DNA of 6,954 nt. Source: Verrucomicrobiota bacterium. GTDB lineage: Bacteria; Verrucomicrobiota; Verrucomicrobiia; Opitutales; Opitutaceae. The notes under the pieces are model-generated. The model had not been told where the DNA came from and made no database searches. It saw only the letters and a list, made by a program, of their open reading frames with translations. Positions 1 to 5,986 of the stretch are shown piece by piece. The first letter of the stretch is position 1; every line of letters begins with the position of its first letter. The position numbers and the translations under genes were made by a program. The stretch spans positions 1 to 6,954 of the forward strand of contig JAEZDN010000142.1 in assembly GCA_023433275.1 (NCBI GenBank). The letters are read 5' to 3'.

Positions 1-3000
1 GGCCTGGGCCTGGAACTCGGCGCGCACGGTGTCGAGGAGCTTGAGGCTCTCGAGGGCGGCATCCGGTTCGACGCCGAAGTCGATGAGGCAGGCGATCTCG
101 TCGACGCCGAGGGTGGCGAGCTTGCGCAGGACCGTGCGGCAGGTGTCGGGCGTGCCGAGCAGGCCGCAGAGGTCGAAGTAGCGGTTGAAGGAGTACTCGA
201 CGAGGGTGTTCATTTCCTCGGTCGAGAGGCTCTTCATGTCGGCGCCGGGATAGACCGCCTGCGAAAGGCCCTTCAGCAGATCGGCCGAGTCGGCGAGGTA
301 GCGGCAGAGCGGACCGCGCACCTTTTCCTTCACCGCGGCGAGGTCCTCGCCGACGAAGGTGTGGAGCGCGATGGTGACGCAGCCCTCGTCGTGGCCGTGG
401 GCGCGGCGCGCCTCGCGGTAGATCTTGATCTTCTTCGCGAGGTCGTCGAGTTCCTGGCCGAGGAGGTGGGTGAGGATGCCGGCGCCCATCTCGCCGGCGA
501 GGCGGAACGTCTCGGGGCTGCCCGCGGCGGTGACCCAAACGGGGAGTTCCGCCTGGATCGGGCGCGGGAAGATCTTCACGGGGACGGCATTGCCGCGCCC
601 GCCGGGGAATTCGACCGCCTCACCGCGCCAGAGCTGGCGGACGGTGGTGATGTTGCGGCGCATGATCTCGCGACGCTCGGCGAAGTTGGCCGGGTTGAGC
701 GTGAAGTCGCGGTCGTGCCAGCCGTTGGCGAAGGAAATGCCGACGCGTCCGCGGGAGAGATTGTCGACCACGGACCATTCCTCCGCGATGCGGGCGGGAT
801 GGTGGAGCGGGGAGACGACGCTGCCGGCGCGGATCTGGATGCGCTCGGTCACGGCGGCGATGGCGGCGCTGACGACGGACGGGTTCGGGTAAAGGCCGCC
901 GAAGTTGTGGAAATGGCGCTCGGGCGTCCACACGGCCTTGAACCCATGCTGGTCGGCGAACTTGGCGCCCTCGAGCAGGAGGCGGTAGGCGTCGTTGCCG
1001 CCGGCCTCGCTGGCGAAGTAGAATAGGCTGAAGTCGAGCACGCGCTTGGGCGCGGCGGCGGCCTTGGCGCCCGCGAGGCCGGGCATCTTCGCCTCGTCGG
1101 CCAGCAGCACCACCTTGAAGCCGCGCGTGAGGGTCCAGAAGAGTTCGAGCACGGAGATGTCGAACGAGATGCTGGTGACGGCGAGCCAGACGCCCGGCTC
1201 CGCGCCCGGGGCCTGGCCGAGGGCCTGGTCCATGCCGGTGAAGAAGTTCACCACGTTGCGGTGAGTGACCATCACGCCCTTCGGATTTCCCGTGGAGCCC
1301 GAGGTGTAGAGGACGTAGGCGAGGTGCTCCGGGCCGGAGGCCGGCGCGGTCGCGACGGGTTCGGGATGGGAGCCGTTGACCGGTTGGGGCGCGTCGACGC
1401 AGATGACCGTGGCCTGGTGCGGGGGCAGCTTCGGGAGAAGCGAGAGCTGCGTGAGCAGGACGGGCGCGGCCGAGTCCTGCAGCATGTAGGCGATGCGCTC
1501 CTTCGGGTAGAGCGGATCGAGGGGCACGTAGGCGCCGCCCGCCTTGTGGATGGCGAGGAGGCCGACCATCATGTCGAGAGAGCGTTCCATGCACACGCCG
1601 ACCAGGACGTCGGGACCGATGCCGTGGGCCTGGAGCTGGCGCGCGAGACGGCTGGCACGGGAATCGAGCTCGGCGTAGGTGAGCTCCTCGTCATTGAAGA
1701 CCAGCGCGGTGGCGTCGGGCGTCCGGGCGGCCTGCCGGGCGAAGAGATCGTGCAGCGTGGCGTCGCGGGGATACTCGACCTCCGTGGCGTTCCAGCGCTC
1801 GAGCATCTCGGTGCGTTCCGCGGCGGTGAGCAGGGGCAGGCGCGAGAGGCGCTCGGCGGGGTTGGCGGCCATGCCCGCGAGCACGCTCTCGAAGTGACCG
1901 AGGAAGCGGCGAATCGTGGGCGCGGTGAAAAGGTCGAGCGCGTACTCCGCGGTCACCTCGAGGGCGCCGGTGTCGGTTTCCGCGGCCCAGACGGTGAGGT
2001 CGGACTTGGCGGTGCCGGTGTAGACGGGCTGGATGCTCAGCTTGATGTTGCCGAGTTTCAGCGCGGTGGTGGGCATGTTCTGCAGGGCGAAGAACACCTG
2101 GCAGATCGGATCGAAGCTGAGGTTGCGCTGGGGCTGGAGTTCCTCGACGAGCTTCTCGTAGGGCATCTCGCGATGGTCGAAGGCGCCGAGGGAGACGTCG
2201 CGCACGCGACCCAGCAGCTCGGCGACGGTGGGATCGCCGGCGAGGTTGGTGCGCATGAGCACGGTGTTGATGAAGAAGCCGACCACGGCCTCGGTCTCGG
2301 CGCGGTCGCGACCCGCCAGGGGTGAACCGACGACGAGGTCGGTCTGGCCGGAGTAGCGGTGCAGCACGGCGTTGAAGCCGGCGAGCAGGGTCATGAAGAA
2401 CGTGACGCGGTGGCTCGAGCTGAGCTGCTTGAGCCGCGCCACGAGCGCGGGGGCCAGCGTCAGGCTGACGGTTTCGCCCCGGTGGGACTGCAGGGGAGGA
2501 CGGGCGTGGTCGGTGGGAAGTTCCAGCAAGGCGGGGGCACCGGCCATCTGTTTCTTCCAGTAGGACGTGAGGCGCTGGAGCGCGGCGCCCTGCAGGTATT
2601 CCTGCTGCCATTCGGTGAAGTCGGCGTACTGGATCTCAAGTTCCGGCAGGGACGGCTCGCGGCCCTGGACGTAGGCGTCGTAGCTCTGGCCGAGCTCGCG
2701 ATAGATGATTCCCATCGACCAGCCATCGGACGCGATGTGGTGCATGACGAGCATAAGGGCGTGCTCGGTCGGCGACAGGCGATAGAGGCGCACGCGCAGC
2801 GGCAGGTCACGTGCGAGATCGAACGGCGCGCGGGCTTCCTGCGCAGTGAGGCGCTGCAGCTCGGCTTCCTGAGCCGCGGACGGGTGGGCGGAGAGGTCCG
2901 TGACGGGAAGATTGAGCGACCAGGAGGTTTGCACGACCTGCACGGGTTCGGAACCGGCGGCGGTGAAGGTGGTGCGCAATGACTCGTGGCGGGAAACGAT

Positions 3001-3210
3001 GGTGTTCAGAGCGCGGCGCAGCGATGGCTCGTCCAACGGGCCGGACAGGCGGACCAGGTACGGGATGTTGTACAGGGGGGAACCCGGTTCCATCTGCTCG
3101 AGAAACCAGAGGCGGCGCTGGCCGGACGAGGCGGCAACGGCCGGCGGGTTGGCGAGCGGCGTGGAGGTCGCGGAATCGGACGCAGGGAGGAGGGGAGTAT
3201 GCGTGTCCAT
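1..3210 (-). CDS. NRPS C-A module with A domain interrupted by luciferase-like monooxygenase (3'-partial)
   Basis: An open frame of 1070 codons from ATG at 3210 to the left edge without a stop. Residues 1-27 are a Pro/Ser/Thr-rich leader. The C domain (about 28-455) has SGQRRLWFLEQ (29-39), RHESLRTTF (74-82), intact HHIASDGWS with catalytic His158 (157-165), and GFFINT (311-316). The motif style suits an LCL-type domain accepting an L-configured upstream residue. The C-A linker is LPLLTAAERTEML (458-470). The A domain begins with A1 LTYAEL (510-515), A2 HKAGGAYVPLDP (555-566), A3 YTSGSTGNPKG (635-645) and A4 SFDISVLEL (682-690), with Asp684 as the amino-group anchor. After a short Ala-rich linker, a complete flavin-dependent luciferase-like monooxygenase domain runs from about 724 to 1060. 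A5 to A10 have not appeared by residue 1070, so the insertion sits between A4 and A5, and the rest of the A domain plus a PCP are expected beyond the edge. Expected role: accept the chain, activate an amino acid (235/236/239 = D-I-L, like the start of the glycine code) and oxidise it while bound. All visible catalytic motifs are intact. Confidence 0.96.
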   Translation of the reverse strand, partial: MDTHTPLLPASDSATSTPLANPPAVAASSGQRRLWFLEQMEPGSPLYNIPYLVRLSGPLDEPSLRRALNTIVSRHESLRTTFTAAGSEPVQVVQTSWSLNLPVTDLSAHPSAAQEAELQRLTAQEARAPFDLARDLPLRVRLYRLSPTEHALMLVMHHIASDGWSMGIIYRELGQSYDAYVQGREPSLPELEIQYADFTEWQQEYLQGAALQRLTSYWKKQMAGAPALLELPTDHARPPLQSHRGETVSLTLAPALVARLKQLSSSHRVTFFMTLLAGFNAVLHRYSGQTDLVVGSPLAGRDRAETEAVVGFFINTVLMRTNLAGDPTVAELLGRVRDVSLGAFDHREMPYEKLVEELQPQRNLSFDPICQVFFALQNMPTTALKLGNIKLSIQPVYTGTAKSDLTVWAAETDTGALEVTAEYALDLFTAPTIRRFLGHFESVLAGMAANPAERLSRLPLLTAAERTEMLERWNATEVEYPRDATLHDLFARQAARTPDATALVFNDEELTYAELDSRASRLARQLQAHGIGPDVLVGVCMERSLDMMVGLLAIHKAGGAYVPLDPLYPKERIAYMLQDSAAPVLLTQLSLLPKLPPHQATVICVDAPQPVNGSHPEPVATAPASGPEHLAYVLYTSGSTGNPKGVMVTHRNVVNFFTGMDQALGQAPGAEPGVWLAVTSISFDISVLELFWTLTRGFKVVLLADEAKMPGLAGAKAAAAPKRVLDFSLFYFASEAGGNDAYRLLLEGAKFADQHGFKAVWTPERHFHNFGGLYPNPSVVSAAIAAVTERIQIRAGSVVSPLHHPARIAEEWSVVDNLSRGRVGISFANGWHDRDFTLNPANFAERREIMRRNITTVRQLWRGEAVEFPGGRGNAVPVKIFPRPIQAELPVWVTAAGSPETFRLAGEMGAGILTHLLGQELDDLAKKIKIYREARRAHGHDEGCVTIALHTFVGEDLAAVKEKVRGPLCRYLADSADLLKGLSQAVYPGADMKSLSTEEMNTLVEYSFNRYFDLCGLLGTPDTCRTVLRKLATLGVDEIACLIDFGVEPDAALESLKLLDTVRAEFQAQA
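31..1041 (-). other. Embedded MupA/Atu3671-type FMN-dependent luciferase-like monooxygenase domain
   Basis: Residues about 724-1060 of the gene 3 product. Recognised from VLDFSLFYFAS (from 724), WTPERHFHNFGGLYPNP (761-777), SPLHHPARIAEEW (800-812), DNLSRGRVGISFANGW (816-831), PVWVTAAGSPETFRLAGE (890-907) and THLLGQ. These are hallmarks of the natural-product luciferase-like monooxygenase domain family (the TIGR04020 type, from memory), which occurs free-standing and inside NRPS/PKS proteins. Such enzymes use reduced flavin and O2, with the flavin reductase usually supplied in trans; none is seen here. The domain looks full length with no lesion. Its left end is fixed by the preceding A4-side linker. 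Its right end is approximate because the returning A-domain sequence lies outside the window. Confidence 0.93.
1276..1320 (-). other. Intact A3 (P-loop-like) adenylation motif
   Basis: Encodes AYVLYTSGSTGNPKG (residues 631-645 of the gene 3 product), the phosphate-binding loop of ATP-dependent adenylation. It matches the family consensus and serves as an in-window control for the degenerate version in gene 2 (4091-4126). Confidence 0.9.
2722..2742 (-). other. Intact C-domain active site HHIASDG
   Basis: Codons for residues 157-163 of the gene 3 product. The catalytic second His (158), the Asp (162) and the Gly (163) are all present. This is the only competent condensation centre in the window, so peptide bond formation after the gene 1 carrier most likely happens here. 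Confidence 0.9.
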
Positions 3211-3241
3211 GGTGGGCGGATGCGGTGGTGTGGTTTAAATT
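3211..3241 (-). other. 31-base gap between C*-A* gene and monooxygenase-NRPS gene
   Basis: The only non-coding stretch in the window. On the minus strand it begins with an AT-rich patch (ATTTAAA, next to the TAA stop of gene 2) and continues C-rich to the ATG. No good Shine-Dalgarno sequence lies before that ATG. A TAA in the frame of gene 3 at 3237-3235 and no other start codon after it fix the ATG at 3210. There is no clear hairpin or promoter, so genes 2 and 3 are probably on one transcript. Confidence 0.7.
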
Positions 3242-3391
3242 TTATCCGGCGGCCGGCTGGGGCGCGGCGAGGAGGGCATCGCGCGTTTCGCCGGTGGCGG
3301 GGTTCGGCAGGGGCGGGTTCGATTCCTTGTCGGTGGGGCGCACGGAGGGCGTGCCGGGGAGCGGGCCGACAGGACGGCGCGCAATCTTGCC
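3242..3391 (-). other. Pro-rich C-terminal tail replacing the A8-A10 subdomain
   Basis: Residues 866-914 of the C*-A* protein. After the conserved hinge GRLD the sequence runs GKIARRPVGPLPG, which resembles A8 (QQVKIRGxRIEPG) only weakly, then a Pro/Ala-rich stretch to TAA. A normal A domain would continue for about 100 more residues with A9 and the A10 Lys. Neither of the other two minus-strand frames restores A8 to A10. It may be an unstructured linker or docking tail; no specific docking family was recognised. Confidence 0.75.
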
Positions 3392-5986
3392 GTCGAGGCG
3401 CCCGAGGTGGTCGAGTTCTCCGTTGGGCAGGCGGCGGGCGAGATCGCCCGTGCGGAAGAGGCGGGCACCGGGAGTGTGCCGGAACGGGTCGACCGGGAAG
3501 TGGGCAATCGTGTCGGCCGGACGATCCCGATAACCGGCGGACAGGGCATCACCGCCGACGTAGATCTCGCCGGTGATGCCCACGGGAACCGGCTGCAGGT
3601 GGGCGTCGAGCACGTGAATCTGAGCGTTACCCATGGCCCGGCCAACCAGGGGCCGGCCGGAGCCGGGCATGACGGGAGCCGCGAGGCAGGCGCCGGCGCT
3701 TTCGGCGGTGGCGTAGACGTTCCACACTTGCGAGCCGCAGGAGAGAAGCCGATCAGCGACCTCGCGGGTGAGACACTCGCCGCTGGCGAGCAAGCGAAGG
3801 GATTTGTCGCCGCCCCAGCCGGCGTCGAGCAGCTGTTGCCACCGGGAGGGCGCCGCCTGCGCCACCGTGGGATGGGCAGCGCTGAGGGCCGCAGCGAGGC
3901 GCGACGCGTCGGCCAGGTCGCCGTGGGGAACCAGCGCCAGGCGGGCACCGAACACGAGAGGCAGCAGGAGTTCGGTGAGCGCCTCAATGGATCCGGCGGT
4001 GGAAAGACCGACAAAGGTGTCCGCGGGGGTCAGGTTGCAAAGGCGGCGGAAGGCATGCAGCGAGTTGACGATGGCGCGGTGGGACAGCTCGACGGCCTTG
4101 GCCTCGCCGCCGGTGCCATTGGTGCGGACCACCCATGCGAGGTCGTCGGGCCCCGCCAGCGGCGCGAGTTCCGCGTCGTCGGTCCGGTGGATATCCGCCG
4201 CCTCGAGATCGAGCAGCAGAAGCCGGTTGAGTTCCGGGGCGAAATGCTCGCGGTGCCCGGAGTCGGTGAGGATGAGACTGAGGCGGGCGGCGCCGGGCTG
4301 GCGCACGGAGAAGGGGACCCGCGTTTCCAAGGGAAGGACTGCACCGCCCGCCTTCAGGATGCCAAGCACGGCGACGACGAACGCGGGGGAACGCTCCACG
4401 CCGAGACCGACCACATGGCCCGGGCGGACGCCGGCGGCGCGCAGGTGGCGACCCAGTTGGTTGGAGCGTTGGTCCAGCTCGCGATAGGTGAGGCTGGTGG
4501 CGGCGCTGGCTACGGCGAGTGCGGCCGGCTCGGTGATGGCGCGCCGCGCGACGAGTTCATGGACCGTGGCGTCACGCGGATAGACCACGCTGGAGCTGTT
4601 CCATTCGGTCAACAGGCGGCGGCGTTCCACCGGAGTCAGCAGCGGCAGTTCGGAGAGCCGGCTCGCGGGCCGGGTTGCCGCCGCGTGCAGCAGCACGCTG
4701 AAGTGGGAGAGCATCTGCTGGATCACGGTCGGCGAGAAGGCCTCGGCGTCGTATTCGGCGCGCAGGCTCCAACGGCCGAGACCCTCGACCACATGGAACG
4801 CGAGTTCGCAGGGGCAGGCGCCTGTATCGAGCTCGAGTTCCTGGATGCGAAGGCCAGGCCAGCCGCCTTGATCGAGGTCGCGGCGCTCGTGAAAGAACTG
4901 CACCGGGCAGGCGATGGCGGGATTCCGGAAGCGGCCCGGCAGGCCGTCGAAGGGCATGCGGGCCGAGTGAGCGTAGATGGCGAGCGTGTCGCGCCGCACC
5001 CGATCGAGGAGCTGGCGAAAGGTGGGATCACCCGAGAGAGTGGCGCGGCAGGGCACGATCCGGGTGCAGGGCCCCAGCATGGTTTCCATGCCGGGCAGGG
5101 GGCGGTCGGAAGCGGCCAGTCCCAGCACAAAGTCGGAGCGGCTGGTGTAGCGGTGCAGGAGGACCTGGAAGGCCGCGAGCAGGACGGTGAAGGGGTTGGT
5201 GCCTTCGCGCTGCGCCAGGTTCTCAACGGCGTCCGGCAGGGCGGCGGGAAGGGAGAGGCGCTCGACGCGGGTGTTGCCGGAGCGCGTGCCGGAGCGTGAG
5301 CGGTCGGCAGGGAGCTGGACCGGGGCGGGTTCACCCGCGAGTTGTTCGCTCCACCAGGAGAGGCATGCCTCGCGGGCCGAGGCATCGGGTCCCTGCGCGG
5401 CGTAGTCGCCGTAGGTCAGCGCAACCGGTGGGAGCGCGGGTTCGCCACCCGCAGACCGGGCCGCATAGGAAGCGGCGAGCTCGCGCAGCAGGAGGGCGAT
5501 GGATTCCTCGTCGAGGATGCCGCGGTGGAACGTGAGCACCAGGATATGGCGCGTCTGCTCGAAGAGGAAGAGCTGGCCGCGCAGGAGGGGCCCTTGGCGG
5601 ACGTCGAACGGGCGGGCGACGTCCTCCCGCGCGAGGCGAAAGGCCTGGGCCTCGCGCACGGCGGCCGGCAGGAGGCGGAGGTCGATCACGGGCAATGGCA
5701 CATGCAACGCAGCGACGACCCGCTGCACGGGACGTCCCTGTTGAAAATCAAAATTCGTGCGAAGGATTGCGTGGCGGGCCACCAGGTCGTTCAGCGCGCG
5801 GGTCAATTGCGCGGCGTCGAGCGGGCCCTCGATGTTCAGCGCCACCGGATAATTGCCCAGCGGGCGGTCCGGGTGGAGCTGGAGCAAGGCCCAGAGTTGT
5901 TCCTGGGCGGCGGAAGCCGGGGCCGCCCGGGCCTCGGGGGGGGCCGGGTTGGCGGTGAAAGGGATGCGCGAATGAGCCATGATCAT
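3242..5986 (-). CDS. Degenerate C*-A* NRPS protein without PCP (probably non-catalytic)
   Basis: 914 residues with one unbroken frame. Residues about 25-445 are a condensation domain by fold markers: AQEQLWALLQ (27-36), RHAILRTNF (71-79), FTVLLAAFQVLLHRY (266-280). The catalytic motif HHxxxDG reads HRGILDE (154-160), so the second, catalytic His is Arg155 and the Gly is Glu160. The IGxFxNT-type motif is LGPCTRI (304-310). A standard C-A linker (LPLLTPVERRRLL, 448-460) leads to an A-type domain. A1 LTYREL (499-504), A6 GEIYVGG (806-812) and A7 FRTGDL (844-849) are preserved. A3 is RTNGTGGEAKAV (621-632), A4 lacks the FD pair (Ile667 where Asp235 of GrsA falls), A5 is NVYATAE (756-762), and A8 decays after GRLD (862-865). 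A9, the A10 Lys and any carrier domain are missing; the protein ends in a Pro-rich tail of about 50 residues. I infer that it cannot activate or condense an amino acid and is either a retained scaffold or docking protein or an early decaying module. It is coupled to gene 1 by ATGA and lies 31 bases before gene 3. The C-A architecture is certain; the loss of activity is read from motifs only. Confidence 0.93.
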   Translation of the reverse strand: MIMAHSRIPFTANPAPPEARAAPASAAQEQLWALLQLHPDRPLGNYPVALNIEGPLDAAQLTRALNDLVARHAILRTNFDFQQGRPVQRVVAALHVPLPVIDLRLLPAAVREAQAFRLAREDVARPFDVRQGPLLRGQLFLFEQTRHILVLTFHRGILDEESIALLLRELAASYAARSAGGEPALPPVALTYGDYAAQGPDASAREACLSWWSEQLAGEPAPVQLPADRSRSGTRSGNTRVERLSLPAALPDAVENLAQREGTNPFTVLLAAFQVLLHRYTSRSDFVLGLAASDRPLPGMETMLGPCTRIVPCRATLSGDPTFRQLLDRVRRDTLAIYAHSARMPFDGLPGRFRNPAIACPVQFFHERRDLDQGGWPGLRIQELELDTGACPCELAFHVVEGLGRWSLRAEYDAEAFSPTVIQQMLSHFSVLLHAAATRPASRLSELPLLTPVERRRLLTEWNSSSVVYPRDATVHELVARRAITEPAALAVASAATSLTYRELDQRSNQLGRHLRAAGVRPGHVVGLGVERSPAFVVAVLGILKAGGAVLPLETRVPFSVRQPGAARLSLILTDSGHREHFAPELNRLLLLDLEAADIHRTDDAELAPLAGPDDLAWVVRTNGTGGEAKAVELSHRAIVNSLHAFRRLCNLTPADTFVGLSTAGSIEALTELLLPLVFGARLALVPHGDLADASRLAAALSAAHPTVAQAAPSRWQQLLDAGWGGDKSLRLLASGECLTREVADRLLSCGSQVWNVYATAESAGACLAAPVMPGSGRPLVGRAMGNAQIHVLDAHLQPVPVGITGEIYVGGDALSAGYRDRPADTIAHFPVDPFRHTPGARLFRTGDLARRLPNGELDHLGRLDGKIARRPVGPLPGTPSVRPTDKESNPPLPNPATGETRDALLAAPQPAAG
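5507..5527 (-). other. Degenerate C-domain active site (HRGILDE for HHxxxDG)
   Basis: Codons for H154-R155-G-I-L-D159-E160. In C domains the second His of HHxxxDG is needed for peptide bond formation and the Asp is structural. Here the first His and the Asp remain, the catalytic His is Arg (CGC) and the terminal Gly is Glu (GAG). The CAC-to-CGC change needs a single base, but the Gly-to-Glu change is separate, so one sequencing error cannot explain both. Confidence 0.85.
5983..5986 (-). promoter_or_regulatory. ATGA stop-start overlap coupling genes 1 and 2
   Basis: On the minus strand ATG (5986-5984) of the C*-A* gene and TGA (5985-5983) of the upstream NRPS gene share two bases. The preceding bases (GCCCAGTCCCTCGG) hold no convincing Shine-Dalgarno sequence, so translation of the second gene is probably coupled to termination of the first. 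A second in-frame ATG six bases on (5980-5978) is a possible alternative start and changes only two residues. Confidence 0.8.

Noticed and set aside
620..1594. Minus-strand frames at 620-1594 and 1691-2611 that could look like genes
   Set aside because: Both are in a different frame from the continuous C-A-monooxygenase frame, and their translations are Arg/Pro-rich with no NRPS motif. The true frame runs unbroken from 3210 to 1.
1261..2325. Plus-strand open frame of 354 codons opposite gene 3 (also 361-1026 and 2359-2982)
   Set aside because: Antisense mirrors of the C-A-monooxygenase frame, with low-complexity translations and no recognisable motifs.
3231..3244. AT-rich ATTTAAA patch as a promoter for gene 3
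   Set aside because: No matching -35 region or other support; the patch overlaps the stop codon of gene 2 and is too short to call.
3235..4014. Minus-strand frame overlapping the 3' end of gene 2, considered as a frameshifted continuation of its A domain
   Set aside because: Its translation has no A8, A9, A10 or carrier motif, and the third frame has none either, so a frameshift does not explain the truncation.
3242..4500. Gene 2 A domain as an active hydroxy- or keto-acid-activating domain because Ile replaces Asp235
   Set aside because: A3 and A5 are also degenerate and the A10 Lys subdomain is absent, so adenylation is unlikely whatever the substrate class.
3407..5299. A 630-codon open frame on the plus strand opposite gene 2
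   Set aside because: It lies wholly antisense to the clear C*-A* coding frame, and its translation is a Gly/Ala/Glu-rich string with no domain. Long antisense frames are expected at this G+C.
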